Of a stretch of DNA of 64,000 bases, positions 7,664-16,392 are shown piece after piece. Where the stretch lies: NCBI GenBank assembly GCA_903839675.1, contig CAIMDB010000029.1, positions 43,064 through 107,063 on the forward strand. The letters are read 5' to 3'. The stretch is from an uncultured Sphingomonadales bacterium. GTDB lineage: Bacteria; Pseudomonadota; Alphaproteobacteria; Sphingomonadales; Sphingomonadaceae. Position numbers and translations under genes: made by a program. The notes below the pieces were generated by a model. It saw only the letters and a program-made list of their open reading frames with translations. It was not told where the DNA came from and searched no databases. Every line of letters starts with the position of its first letter. The first letter of the stretch is position 1.

Positions 7664-9268
7664 ATGACCAAGAAATATGATGCCGTCATCATCGGCGCGG
7701 GCCATAATGGCCTTGTCTGCGCGTTCTACCTTGCTCAGGCCGGGTTGAAGGTCCGCATTGTCGAGCGCCGGGATATCGTCGGCGGGGCGGCGGTGACGGA
7801 AGAATTCCACCCCGGCTTCCGCAACTCGGTCGCCAGCTACACGGTCAGCTTGCTGCAACCGCAGGTCATCCGCGACATGAAGCTGGAGGCCGAAGGCTAT
7901 CGCGTCATTGAACGGCCGATCTCCAACTTCCTGCCGCAGGAAGATGGCGGCTATCTGAAACTCGGCGGCGGGCTGGAGCGGACGCAGGAAGAGTTCCGTC
8001 GCTTCTCCAAGCATGATGCCGATGTTCTGCCTGAATATTATGACTCGCTCGAGGTCGTGGCCGATGTGCTGCGTGATCTCGCGATGAAGACACCGCCGAA
8101 CCTTGGTGGTGGCATCAAGACGTTGATCGACGCCGCCCTGCAGGGGCGCAAGCTTGCGGGTCTCCCGCTGGAACGGCAGCGCGATGTGCTGGACCTCTTT
8201 ACTAAGTCCGCGCGGACGTTGCTCGACAGCTGGTTTGAAAGCGAAGCGGTCAAGGCTGCCTTCGGCTTTGACGCGGTGGTCGGCAACTATGCCTCTCCCG
8301 ATACGCCCGGCAGCGCCTATGTCCTCCTCCACCACGTCTTTGGCGAAGTGAATGGCAAAAAGGGCGCCTGGGGCCACAGCATCGGCGGCATGGGCGCGAT
8401 TACGCAGGCCATGGCGCGCGTCGTGACAGCATTGGGTGTCGAGATCAGCCTTGAAGCGCCGGTCGCGCGCGTGCTCGTCAATGGCGGCAAGGCCGCGGGC
8501 GTGAAGCTCGTGAGCGGCGAGGAAGTCATCGCCGACCGCGTCATTTCCAATGTCGGTCCCAAAATCCTCTACGACCAGATGTTTGACGAGGGCGATCTGG
8601 CACCCGAATTCAAGCGCCGCATGAAGGGCTTCAAGGTCGGCTCAGGCACCTTCCGCATGAACGTCGCTTTGTCCGAATTGCCGAAGTTCACCTGCCTGCC
8701 GGAACCGGGTGAGCACCACCAGTCGGGCATCATCATCGCCCCGACGCTCGATTATATGGATCAGGCGTTCATCGACGCGAAGGCCTATGGCTGGTCCAAG
8801 AAGCCGATCGTCGAAATGCTCATCCCGTCGATCATCGATGACAGCTTGGCGCCTCCGGGCCAGCATGTCGCGTCGCTCTTCTGTCAGCAGTTCGCGCCGG
8901 TGTTGCCCGATGGGCGGGATTGGGATGTGGAAGAAGGCAAGGCTGCTGATACGATCATCGACACGGTCGAAGCGCACGCACCCGGATTCCGCGCGTCGAT
9001 CCTTGGTCAGCAGATCCTGTCGCCCAAGGGGCTGGAGCGGAAGTTCAATCTGGCGGGCGGTGACATCATGCATGGCAACATGTCGCTTGATCAGCTCTGG
9101 TCGGCGCGGCCGATGCTGGGGCATGGCGCCTATCGTGGGCCGGTGGATGGTCTCTATATGTGCGGAGCAGGGTCACATCCCGGTGGTGGCGTCACGGGTG
9201 CACCCGGCCACAATTGCGCGCAGGAAGTGCTGTCGGATCGCAGCTTCTTCGGGCGGATCTTTGGGTAA
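7664..9268 (+). CDS. PYROXD2-like FAD-dependent oxidoreductase (phytoene desaturase superfamily)
   Basis: 534 residues. The N-terminus has the FAD-binding motif AVIIGAGHNGLVCA and then VERRDIVGGAAVTEEFHPGF; the C-terminus has GLYMCGAGSHPGGGVTGAPG, the second FAD-contact region typical of COG1233 and PYROXD2 proteins. The start at 7664 follows the family N-terminus; the upstream extension overlaps the Rieske gene and is not conserved-looking. It lies 32 bases downstream of the oxygenase on the same strand, so the two are probably co-transcribed. It lacks the ferredoxin and NADH domains of a Rieske reductase, so it more likely oxidises the product or a related substrate. Specific reaction unknown. 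Confidence 0.85.
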   Translation: MTKKYDAVIIGAGHNGLVCAFYLAQAGLKVRIVERRDIVGGAAVTEEFHPGFRNSVASYTVSLLQPQVIRDMKLEAEGYRVIERPISNFLPQEDGGYLKLGGGLERTQEEFRRFSKHDADVLPEYYDSLEVVADVLRDLAMKTPPNLGGGIKTLIDAALQGRKLAGLPLERQRDVLDLFTKSARTLLDSWFESEAVKAAFGFDAVVGNYASPDTPGSAYVLLHHVFGEVNGKKGAWGHSIGGMGAITQAMARVVTALGVEISLEAPVARVLVNGGKAAGVKLVSGEEVIADRVISNVGPKILYDQMFDEGDLAPEFKRRMKGFKVGSGTFRMNVALSELPKFTCLPEPGEHHQSGIIIAPTLDYMDQAFIDAKAYGWSKKPIVEMLIPSIIDDSLAPPGQHVASLFCQQFAPVLPDGRDWDVEEGKAADTIIDTVEAHAPGFRASILGQQILSPKGLERKFNLAGGDIMHGNMSLDQLWSARPMLGHGAYRGPVDGLYMCGAGSHPGGGVTGAPGHNCAQEVLSDRSFFGRIFG

Positions 9269-9301
9269 AGCGGCCGAAGCCAAGGCCTTCAACCGTTTGC
9301 C

Positions 9302-9375
9302 CTGAGCCTGTCGAAGGGCTGCCCTGCTCTGCGCGCCGCAGGGTGAAGAAAAGGACGGTGCTTCGACAGGCTCAG
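9302..9375. repeat. Palindromic repeat pair with CTGAGCCTGTCGAAG core
   Basis: CTGAGCCTGTCGAAG at 9302-9316 is matched by its exact reverse complement at 9361-9375, separated by 44 bases. The pair lies between the convergent flavoprotein (ends 9268) and receiver (ends 9407) genes and could fold as a long hairpin terminating both. The same 15-base core recurs at 31847-31904. Confidence 0.8.
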
Positions 9376-9406
9376 CACGAACGGAGTTGGAACCTAGGTT
9401 CGGAGT

Positions 9407-9754
9407 CTACCCAGCCAACGCCTGCCCGACGACCTCCGACAAGCTTGCCGCAGTAAACGGCTTGGGCAAAAGCGGCCAGCCGCCAAAGGCTTCGGGGGGC
9501 GTGTCGCCAATGTCGCCGCTCATATAGATGACGCGCAGTTCCGGGCGTTCGGCGTGGACGCGGGCGATGAAATCCGGGCCGCGCATGCCCGGCATCAGCA
9601 CATCAGTGACGACGAGTTGAATGTCGGTGCGGCTGCTGCAAATGGTCAACGCCTCAGTGCCGTCGGAGGCCGACAGCACCTCATGCCCCATGGCGGAAAG
9701 TGCGCCCGCCGTGGCGGTGCGGATGCGGGCGTCGTCATCGACGACGAGGATCAT
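9407..9754 (-). CDS. Single-domain response regulator (receiver only)
   Basis: 115 residues covering one CheY-like receiver and nothing more. MILVVDDD supplies the acidic pocket, D51 in VVTDVLMPGM is the phosphoacceptor, and K98 in LLPKPF is the conserved lysine. The ATG at 9754 shares a base with the stop of serine palmitoyltransferase (TAATG), so translation is coupled to spt; an in-frame extension would run back inside spt. No histidine kinase lies nearby. The pairing suggests that the receiver senses or adjusts envelope lipid state, but the partner is unknown. Confidence 0.88.
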   Translation of the reverse strand: MILVVDDDARIRTATAGALSAMGHEVLSASDGTEALTICSSRTDIQLVVTDVLMPGMRGPDFIARVHAERPELRVIYMSGDIGDTPPEAFGGWPLLPKPFTAASLSEVVGQALAG

Positions 9755-10956
9755 TAGGAGATAATTCCTGTCGCCCGACCGGCGATCTCGAACCGCTTCA
9801 GAATATCCGAGACCTGTTCCGCCGTGTGTTCCGCACATAGCGAGCAACGCAGCAGCGTCATGCCCGCAGGCGTTGCCGGCGGACGGGCGAGGTTCACGTA
9901 CAGCCCGTTTTCGAGCAGCGTTGCCCACATCATCGCGCCGCGTTCGAGATCGGGCATGATGACGGCGATGATGGCTGACTGGGGTGTTTCGGTGCCGAGC
10001 TTGAAGCCAAGATCGCGCAGGCCCTTGTGCAGAGTCTTTGAGTTTTCCCAGAGATGCGCGCGCTTGTTGCTGCCGTGCATCAGCTTGCGGATCGACGTGG
10101 CCGAACTTGCCATCACGCTCGGCGGGAGGGCGGCTGTGAAGACATAAGGACGGCAGACGAGGCGCATCACTTCAAACTTCGGATGATTGGAGACGCAGAA
10201 GCCGCCGACGGTGCCGACGGACTTGCTGAACGTGCCGATGATAAAATCGACATCGTCAATGACGCCCTGTTCCTCAGCAACGCCGCGGCCATGTTCACCG
10301 ATAAAGCCCATCGAATGCGCTTCGTCGACCAGCACCATCGCGCCCGCTTCCTTGGAAACGCGGATCATCTCTTTCAAAGGAGCGACATCGCCGAGCATCG
10401 AATAGACGCCTTCCAGCACGACGAGCTTGCCCGCTTCAGGCGGCAGGCGCTTGAGGCGCTTTTCGAGTGCCTCAACGTCATTGTGGCGGAAGGCGACGAC
10501 TTCGGCATCGCCCATCTTGCAGCCATCATAGATGGAGGCATGGCTGTCGATGTCGAGGATGATGAAATCGCCCTTGCCAGCAATCGTCGAAATGATGCCG
10601 AGATTGGCCTGGTATCCGGTTGAGAACACCATGGCATGGTCCATGGCGTAGAATTCCTTCAGCGCTTCTTCGACATCGCGGTGGTCGCGGAAGGTGCCGT
10701 TGAGAACGCGGCTGCCGGTTGTGCCTGCGCCGAACTCATCAAACGCCTTCTTGCCGGCCGCGATCACGTCCGGATCGAACGTCATGCCCATATAGTTATA
10801 GGTGCCGAGCAGAATGGTCTCACGGCCATTGCAGACAGCGACGGTCGGGGACTTCACCTCATCCATCACAAGCGAGAAGGGATCACGCACGCCCGTGGCG
10901 AGCAGATTTTCCCGCTGCTGGATCAGAGGATCAAATTTCGAAAAAAGATCAGTCAT
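9754..10956 (-). CDS. spt: Serine palmitoyltransferase
   Basis: 400 residues. A PLP-dependent alpha-oxoamine synthase that condenses L-serine with a palmitoyl thioester to 3-ketosphinganine, the first step of sphingolipid synthesis. It aligns well from memory with Sphingomonas paucimobilis SPT: LLGTYNYMGMTFDPDVIAAG, DSHASIYDG (H139 stacks on PLP), VDEAHSMGF (D211), GTFSKSVGTVGG (PLP lysine K245) and ARPPATPAGMTLLRCS near the end. The ATG at 10956 has GGAAG about 10 bases upstream; an ATG nine bases earlier is too close. It is the second gene after the acyl carrier protein and is coupled to the receiver downstream. KBL/BioF relatives lack the ARPPATPAG segment in this form. Confidence 0.95.
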   Translation of the reverse strand: MTDLFSKFDPLIQQRENLLATGVRDPFSLVMDEVKSPTVAVCNGRETILLGTYNYMGMTFDPDVIAAGKKAFDEFGAGTTGSRVLNGTFRDHRDVEEALKEFYAMDHAMVFSTGYQANLGIISTIAGKGDFIILDIDSHASIYDGCKMGDAEVVAFRHNDVEALEKRLKRLPPEAGKLVVLEGVYSMLGDVAPLKEMIRVSKEAGAMVLVDEAHSMGFIGEHGRGVAEEQGVIDDVDFIIGTFSKSVGTVGGFCVSNHPKFEVMRLVCRPYVFTAALPPSVMASSATSIRKLMHGSNKRAHLWENSKTLHKGLRDLGFKLGTETPQSAIIAVIMPDLERGAMMWATLLENGLYVNLARPPATPAGMTLLRCSLCAEHTAEQVSDILKRFEIAGRATGIIS

Positions 10957-11074
10957 TTTTTTCATTCTTCCCGTTGCGTCGTGCCGACTTGGCCCCCGGC
11001 ACCTTGCCAACCAGACGCCCGTTCTGGCTGACCCGACCCCGCAGACACGCGTCGGGGCGACGGAAATTGATTAC

Positions 11075-11317
11075 TTAACTGCCCAGTTTGATCACGGCAT
11101 CCACAAGCTGCCCAACCGTTTCAATCTCGGCCTGCATGTTCATGGTGATGATGATGTCAAATTCGTCTTCAACCGCGGCCACGAAATCCATGACCGTCAG
11201 GCTGTCCCATTCCAGATCATGCTGGAATGTCGTTGCGTCGGACAGGTCCGCACCCTTTTTGTTAAAGGGTCCGATCAGCTCGGCAACCTTGTCAAATACT
11301 GTCTGGCGATCCGTCAT
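11075..11317 (-). CDS. Acyl carrier protein, probably dedicated to sphingolipid synthesis
   Basis: 80 residues. The phosphopantetheine site is WDSLTVMDF (S39), and the acidic four-helix ACP pattern is complete. It differs from housekeeping AcpP in length and sequence and lies 118 bases upstream of spt on the same strand. In Caulobacter and Sphingomonas a dedicated ACP beside spt supplies the acyl thioester to serine palmitoyltransferase, so the same role is inferred here. It is 126 bases downstream of fdxA, a gap with short hairpins, so a separate promoter is possible. Confidence 0.88.
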   Translation of the reverse strand: MTDRQTVFDKVAELIGPFNKKGADLSDATTFQHDLEWDSLTVMDFVAAVEDEFDIIITMNMQAEIETVGQLVDAVIKLGS

Positions 11318-11443
11318 GTGTCTTCCTTAACGCGTTGTCTGCCAATGCCAAACGATTGCGGCGCAAACGGGGCAGCACCCGGAGAACGTCGGTGCTCCGG
11401 GGCCACTTTCGGCGTCAATTCGTCGCAGAAAAGCAGGTGGAGC

Positions 11444-11785
11444 TTAGTCGCCCTTGCCGGGTTCGGCTGAGAAATACTTGTCGAACTTGCCGTCTTCGCC
11501 CTTATGGTCGTCGGCGTCGGCTGGGGTCTGGTCACCCTTGCGCGTCACATTGGGCCATTCGGCGGAATAGCTGTTGTTCAGTTCGAGCCACTTTTCCAGA
11601 CCGCTTTCGGTGTCGGGCAAGATGGCTTCCGCCGGGCATTCCGGCTCACACACGCCGCAATCGATGCATTCGTTCGGGTTGATGACGAGCATGTTCTCGC
11701 CTTCATAGAAGCAGTCGACGGGACAGACCTCCACGCAATCCATGTACTTGCACTTGATGCAGGCTTCGGTGACGACATAGGTCAT
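11444..11785 (-). CDS. fdxA: Seven-iron ferredoxin FdxA
   Basis: 113 residues. The cluster ligands are [14 protein letters not shown] near the N-terminus ([3Fe-4S] ligands plus one [4Fe-4S] cysteine) and [12 protein letters not shown] around residues 40-50, the pattern of FdxA-type 7Fe ferredoxins with a C-terminal extension. It is a small soluble electron carrier. It follows the S4 protein gene by 35 bases in the helicase-S4-fdxA order common in alphaproteobacteria. In many relatives I recall a carD gene next; here the sphingolipid ACP follows. Confidence 0.93.
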   Translation of the reverse strand: MTYVVTEACIKCKYMDCVEVCPVDCFYEGENMLVINPNECIDCGVCEPECPAEAILPDTESGLEKWLELNNSYSAEWPNVTRKGDQTPADADDHKGEDGKFDKYFSAEPGKGD

Positions 11786-11820
11786 TGCGGGTCCTCCGGA
11801 ATGTGTAGTTTTGCGGTTCG

Positions 11821-12105
11821 TTAGATGGCGATAAGGGCGCCGTCAATCGGCTGTGGTGGGGCAATTTCCCGATAATGCACCCGCGCCTCATCTGCAGGGC
11901 CTCTCCTTTGGGGGAGGGCCTCCACCCGGATGACGTGGATAGCGCCATGGAGCGGGATGGTAATGACGCTGCCGGGACCGACATCGGTATGGGCGCGTTT
12001 CACATTCTGGCCATTAAGGCGGATGCGGCCTTCTCCCACAATTTGCTGCGCAAGCGTGCGGGTTTTGGTGAGCCGGGCGAAGAAGAGAAATTTATCGAGC
12101 CGCAT
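11821..12105 (-). CDS. S4-domain RNA-binding protein (Hsp15-like)
   Basis: 94 residues, nearly all S4 domain: [20 protein letters not shown] and then [20 protein letters not shown]. Hsp15 (HslR) of E. coli binds stalled 50S subunits carrying nascent chains, and this gene is the usual alphaproteobacterial version. It starts six bases after the helicase stop, so the two are co-transcribed and perhaps both act on RNA. Confidence 0.87.
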   Translation of the reverse strand: MRLDKFLFFARLTKTRTLAQQIVGEGRIRLNGQNVKRAHTDVGPGSVITIPLHGAIHVIRVEALPQRRGPADEARVHYREIAPPQPIDGALIAI

Positions 12106-12111
12106 AAACTC

Positions 12112-14619
12112 CTATCTCTTTAATTGGCCAAGCACGGCGAAGGCCGCATTGACCGGGGTGGGGGCCTGGACACGCCGTGGGCGGCCGCGCCAGCGCCATT
12201 GGTTCGCCTGCATATTGCCCACAGGATGAAAGCCGATCGCCCGCATGATCCGGGCAAAGGTCTCGCTGCCGATGCCCAGCGACACAGCCATGGCCGGGTC
12301 GAGCATCGATGTCCGTTCCTTGCCGCGCGCATCGTGCGCCGCGCGGGCGATCCGCTCGACAAGGTCGATGCGCAACATCTGATCCCCAAAGCGGCGATAT
12401 CCGGCAAGGCGCGCGGCCTCAGCCAGCACAGGCGCCGGCTTGTCGAGCAGGCCAAGCCCGGCGAGCGGCAGCGGCGGCATCGACTGTCCTGCCCGGACAG
12501 CGGAAAGCGCCAGCCGCAGGCGGGTCGGCTCTGGCTTGAGCAGAACGGGAAGAAAGATGTCGAGCGCGCCAATGGTCACACCAAGGCGCTGGAGAAATTG
12601 CCGCTGGGCCCGGTCAAGCGATGCCAGCGCTTCATCGCTGGATGCGCGGTCGAGCAGGCCGCCATGTTCTGTCAGTTGGACAAGGATGCCCCGCAGGACA
12701 GGCGGTGTCTCCCGATCTGCCGCCACAGCCGAAATTTTGTTGAGCGGACCAAGTTTGCCGGTGACCATGCGGGCAACCCATGTCTCAAGCCGCGCTTCGA
12801 TCGCTGCGCGACTGGCCGGATCCACCCGCGACAAAGCGGGGCTCAAGAAGAGCCGCGGGGTGACAAGTGTTTTGCCGGGTTTGAACCGGGCCAGCTCAAC
12901 CCCTGCCCAGACGATGCGCACGGGGGTACCCGGCTCCGTCACCAAACTGAAGGCGCTGTCTGCGGCCTCAGCGACCTTATGCGCACGGCGGGCGAGTTCC
13001 TTTGGCAGGCGCAGTTCGGCGGCGGCCAGCAGCCGCTTATGGTCTTTGCCCCGCGCGGCGGCATCGGGGGCAAAGGTAAAGCCATTCAGCGTCCCGATCA
13101 TCTCCCCATCAACCAGAACTTCGCCTGCTTCATCGACCTGCACGTCGAGAAGGGCGGGATCATTGCTGACGGACTTCATCAGGATGGACGTCCGCCTGTC
13201 CACAAACCGCTCGGTCAGGCGGGCGTGAAGGGCATCGGACAGTTTGAGTTCCAGCTCGCGGGTCCGCTCCGCCCATGTGGGCGCGTCAATCAACCAGTCA
13301 GCCCGCTGGGCGACATAGGCCCAGATGCGGACTTCAGAGATGCGGGCGGCAAGTGTTTCGACATCGCCCTGCACGGTATCGAGCCGCGCGATTTGGGCGG
13401 CAAACCAGGGGCCGGGGATATGGCCTGATCCTTCGGACAGAAAACCGAAAATCTGGCTGACCATGCGAGAATGATGTTCTGCGCCCACCTTGCGGAAATC
13501 GGGCAGGCCGCAGGTGGCCCAGAGCTTTTGGACCATGCGGGGCCCGCGCGCGCGGTCGATCACCATCCGGTCGTTGGACAAGATGCGCAGCACGGTCAGG
13601 TCGATAGAGTCCGGCGCAGCCCGCAGCACGGGGTTGTCGGGCCGGACGCCCAAGGACTCCGTCAGTGCGTCGACCGAGCGGAAATCGAGATCGCTGTTGC
13701 GCCACATCAGGTGTTCGAGCGGCTTGAAGCGATGCTCCTCAATGCGCTCAATCTCAATGTCTGAGAATGCCGCTTCATCCGGCCCGCCAGACAGAACGCC
13801 AAAGGTCCCGTCGCGCTGGTGACGCCCGGCGCGGCCCGCAATCTGCGCCATTTCTGCCAGATGCAGCCGCCGCTGCCGCTTGCCGTCAAATTTGGTGAGG
13901 CTGGCAAAGGCGACATGGCCGACATCCATGTTCAGCCCCATGCCGACGGCATCCGTCGCAACCAGATAGTCGACTTCACCCGCCTGATACATGGCGACCT
14001 GCGCGTTGCGTGTGGCCGGCGACAGGGCGCCCATGACAACTGCCGCGCCGCCGCGCGTCCGCCGCAGCATTTCGGCGACGGCGTAGACATGCTCAGCCGA
14101 GAAGGCGACGATGGCGGTGCGCGGTGGCAGGCGGGACAGCTTCTTGCCGCCTGCGTATGTCAGCTGGGAAAAGCGGGGGCGGGTGATGATTTCCGCCTCA
14201 GGCAGCAGTGTGCGCACCAAGGGCTTCAGGCTTTCAGACCCGAGGATCATCGTTTCTTCGCGACCGCGGGCGCGCAGAAATCTGTCGGTAAACACATGGC
14301 CGCGTTCGGCATCAATGCCCAATTGCGCTTCATCCAGCGCCACAAAGGCGACGTCCCGGTCGGTCGGCATCGATTCCGCTGTACACAGCAGCCAGCGCGC
14401 GTCGGGGGGGAGGATACGCTCTTCGCCGGTGATCAGGCCGACATGCTTTGCGCCTTTGATGCGGACAACGCGGTCATACACTTCGCGTGCCAAAAGGCGC
14501 AAAGGGAAGCCCATGATGCCGCTGGAATGGGCGCATAGCCGCTCAACCGCGAGGTGCGTCTTTCCCGTATTGGTCGGCCCGAGAACGGCCGTGATCGCGG
14601 AACGCGCGCGTTGGCTCAT
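12112..14619 (-). CDS. SUV3-like DEAD/DEAH-type RNA helicase
   Basis: 835 residues. Walker A is GPTNTGKT (residues 14-21), as in mitochondrial SUV3 (GPTNSGKT). Motif II is the atypical DEAQ in FVALDEAQ, SUV3-like rather than DEAD. Motif VI is QIAGRAGRHQRDGTFG, and ATDAVGMGLNMDV is motif V. The long C-terminal part contains the SUV3-type helical region and an unannotated tail. The start at 14619 places the P-loop close to the N-terminus as in relatives; a longer in-frame start at 14679 is possible. Likely role is RNA unwinding in turnover, with the Hsp15-like gene downstream in the same operon. Confidence 0.9.
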   Translation of the reverse strand: MSQRARSAITAVLGPTNTGKTHLAVERLCAHSSGIMGFPLRLLAREVYDRVVRIKGAKHVGLITGEERILPPDARWLLCTAESMPTDRDVAFVALDEAQLGIDAERGHVFTDRFLRARGREETMILGSESLKPLVRTLLPEAEIITRPRFSQLTYAGGKKLSRLPPRTAIVAFSAEHVYAVAEMLRRTRGGAAVVMGALSPATRNAQVAMYQAGEVDYLVATDAVGMGLNMDVGHVAFASLTKFDGKRQRRLHLAEMAQIAGRAGRHQRDGTFGVLSGGPDEAAFSDIEIERIEEHRFKPLEHLMWRNSDLDFRSVDALTESLGVRPDNPVLRAAPDSIDLTVLRILSNDRMVIDRARGPRMVQKLWATCGLPDFRKVGAEHHSRMVSQIFGFLSEGSGHIPGPWFAAQIARLDTVQGDVETLAARISEVRIWAYVAQRADWLIDAPTWAERTRELELKLSDALHARLTERFVDRRTSILMKSVSNDPALLDVQVDEAGEVLVDGEMIGTLNGFTFAPDAAARGKDHKRLLAAAELRLPKELARRAHKVAEAADSAFSLVTEPGTPVRIVWAGVELARFKPGKTLVTPRLFLSPALSRVDPASRAAIEARLETWVARMVTGKLGPLNKISAVAADRETPPVLRGILVQLTEHGGLLDRASSDEALASLDRAQRQFLQRLGVTIGALDIFLPVLLKPEPTRLRLALSAVRAGQSMPPLPLAGLGLLDKPAPVLAEAARLAGYRRFGDQMLRIDLVERIARAAHDARGKERTSMLDPAMAVSLGIGSETFARIMRAIGFHPVGNMQANQWRWRGRPRRVQAPTPVNAAFAVLGQLKR

Positions 14620-14748
14620 CCCGATCAGATTGCCATGATCTTGCCGGCGCGCAAGGGCTAATCGACCTAGGTGGCCCAAAGGTCAGTTCAATTCTTCGGC
14701 AATTTGGCACGGATGGCCGCTGCACACCTGTTTTGCCCAAACATAAGT

Positions 14749-14778
14749 TTGACATTAACCATTGGCGTTTACAGGTAA
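14749..14778 (+). promoter_or_regulatory. Candidate sigma-70-type promoter for the M23 peptidase gene
   Basis: A consensus TTGACA at 14749-14754 is followed 18 bases later by AGGTAA at 14773-14778, about 37 bases before the TTG start codon. The -35 is perfect, the -10 weak. Nothing else notable is seen in the gap 14620-14814. Confidence 0.4.
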
Positions 14779-14814
14779 CGCAACGGGATCGCGGTCGGAA
14801 AGGCCAGAGCAAGC

Positions 14815-16317
14815 TTGTTTGAACGGAACGAACACGGTTTTGGCGCGTTTGGCGCGACGATGGCCCTGTCGATCGATCAGGCCTTGCCGGTCCCGCATGA
14901 TCTGACGACATGGTCCGGCCGTATCGACCACATCGTTGACCGTCTCCATCATCTGGATCTTGTACCTGATCTTGGTGCCGATATCGGCACGGGCCGCTGG
15001 TTCCGTGGGCTCGCCACTTGTCTGGCCCTGTGCGGCGCCACTTTGGCGTTTGCGCCGGGCATCCACCCTCTTGTCGGCCGCGCGCCCGCGCCTGTTGAAG
15101 GCCGTGCTTGGGAAGATAGCCGCGCACAGGCCATCGCGCCGCTGGCTTATGGCGGCAATACCGGCAAACGGATGGCGGCGAATGATCTGGTGACGCCCTT
15201 GGCCGACGCGCCGGAACGCCCGACCATCGAACTCACGACAACCATCGGACAAGGCGACGGCTTTGCCCGCGTGCTGGAACGCGCCGGTGTTGCCGCGGGA
15301 GAGGCCAACCGCGCCGCCCGGCTGGTGGCCTCGGTTGCGCCGCTGTCTGGCATTGAACCGGGGACGGTGATGCCCATTGTGCTCGGCCCCCGCTCCTCGC
15401 GCAGCGTCGCCCGTCCGCTGCAATCGCTGGATGTCCGTGCACGTTTTGATTTGAACGTCCGCATTTCAAATGTCGGCGGCAATCTCAAAATGGCCCAGAT
15501 GCCGATCAAGGTGGACAATACCCCGCTGCGGATCGTCGGCCGCGTGGGGGACAGTCTCTATCGCTCTGCGCGCGCGGCCGGTGTCTCGGCGGGTGTCGCC
15601 CAATCCTTTATCCGCGCCATTTCCAACAAGGTCGATTTTGACCGAGACCTCGCATCTGATGCGCGCTTCGACATGATTGTGGAGCATCAGCGCGCGGAAA
15701 CCGGCGAATCAAAAACCGGCAAGCTGATGTATATCGGCATCCATCGCGGCAATCGCGCGATCCGCATGATCCCTTGGACCATCGGCGGGCGGACCGACTG
15801 GTATGATGCCGCAGGCGTCGGCCAGCGCCGCGAAGGCATGGTGCGCCCGGTTGCGGCGGCGCGCATTTCATCCGGTTTCGGTATGCGCTTCCACCCGCTG
15901 CTCGGCTATTCGCGCTTCCACAAAGGCACGGACTATGCCGCGATGACCGGCACGCCCATCCGCGCTGTTACGGACGGCATTGTCACGCTGGCCGGATGGT
16001 CGGGGGGCTATGGCAATATGGTCAAGCTGTCGCATGCAGGCGGTTTGGGCACCGGCTATGCCCATATGAGCCGCATCGCCGTCCGCCCGGGCGCACGCGT
16101 GGTGCAGGGGCAGGTCATCGGCTATGTTGGCACCACTGGTCTTTCGACCGGGCCGCATCTCCATTTCGAAGTCTATCGCCATGGACAGGCCGTCAGCCTC
16201 AGTTCGGTGAACTTTGCCTCAGCCTCGCTGCTCTCGGGCAGGGAGTTGGAGGCGTTTCGTGCGCGGCTGCGCTCAATGTTGGCCATCCCGGTCTCCGGCG
16301 AAGGGCGCGATCTTTAG
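14815..16317 (+). CDS. M23-family (LytM) peptidoglycan metallopeptidase
   Basis: 500 residues starting at TTG; no ATG fits and MFERNEHGFG resembles sphingomonad relatives. A cytoplasmic segment of about 60 residues precedes one transmembrane helix (about 63-82), then an OapA/LysM-like region, then the M23 domain in the last 150 residues with SRFHKGTDYA and HLHFEV supplying zinc ligands. The protein is anchored in the inner membrane and probably cuts cross-links in the cell wall or activates amidases. Both zinc-binding segments are intact, so it is likely active. A second M23 protein is encoded at 25695-26876. Confidence 0.88.
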   Translation: MFERNEHGFGAFGATMALSIDQALPVPHDLTTWSGRIDHIVDRLHHLDLVPDLGADIGTGRWFRGLATCLALCGATLAFAPGIHPLVGRAPAPVEGRAWEDSRAQAIAPLAYGGNTGKRMAANDLVTPLADAPERPTIELTTTIGQGDGFARVLERAGVAAGEANRAARLVASVAPLSGIEPGTVMPIVLGPRSSRSVARPLQSLDVRARFDLNVRISNVGGNLKMAQMPIKVDNTPLRIVGRVGDSLYRSARAAGVSAGVAQSFIRAISNKVDFDRDLASDARFDMIVEHQRAETGESKTGKLMYIGIHRGNRAIRMIPWTIGGRTDWYDAAGVGQRREGMVRPVAAARISSGFGMRFHPLLGYSRFHKGTDYAAMTGTPIRAVTDGIVTLAGWSGGYGNMVKLSHAGGLGTGYAHMSRIAVRPGARVVQGQVIGYVGTTGLSTGPHLHFEVYRHGQAVSLSSVNFASASLLSGRELEAFRARLRSMLAIPVSGEGRDL

Positions 16318-16345
16318 TCCCCTTATTTTTCTGAATGTGTTGCGG

Positions 16346-16361
16346 TGTGATGGCCATCACA
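16346..16361. promoter_or_regulatory. Perfect CRP-type palindrome TGTGA-N6-TCACA
   Basis: TGTGATGGCCATCACA is a perfect 16-base palindrome matching the CRP consensus. It lies 29 bases after the M23 stop, between two convergent genes, where no protein-coding start needs it. A weak -10-like CAATAT lies at 16380-16385, which would place the palindrome centre near -40, the class II activator position. Site is read directly; the binding protein is inferred. Confidence 0.55.
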
Positions 16362-16392
16362 TTGCGAATCAGTTTCCACCAATATGGAGGTG

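Noticed and set aside
10957..11074. Small hairpins between ACP and spt as a terminator
   Set aside because: The arms are short and no T-run follows; read-through into spt is more likely.
12124..13428. A 434-codon open frame on the plus strand
   Set aside because: Shadow of the SUV3-like helicase gene; no motif and no ribosome site.
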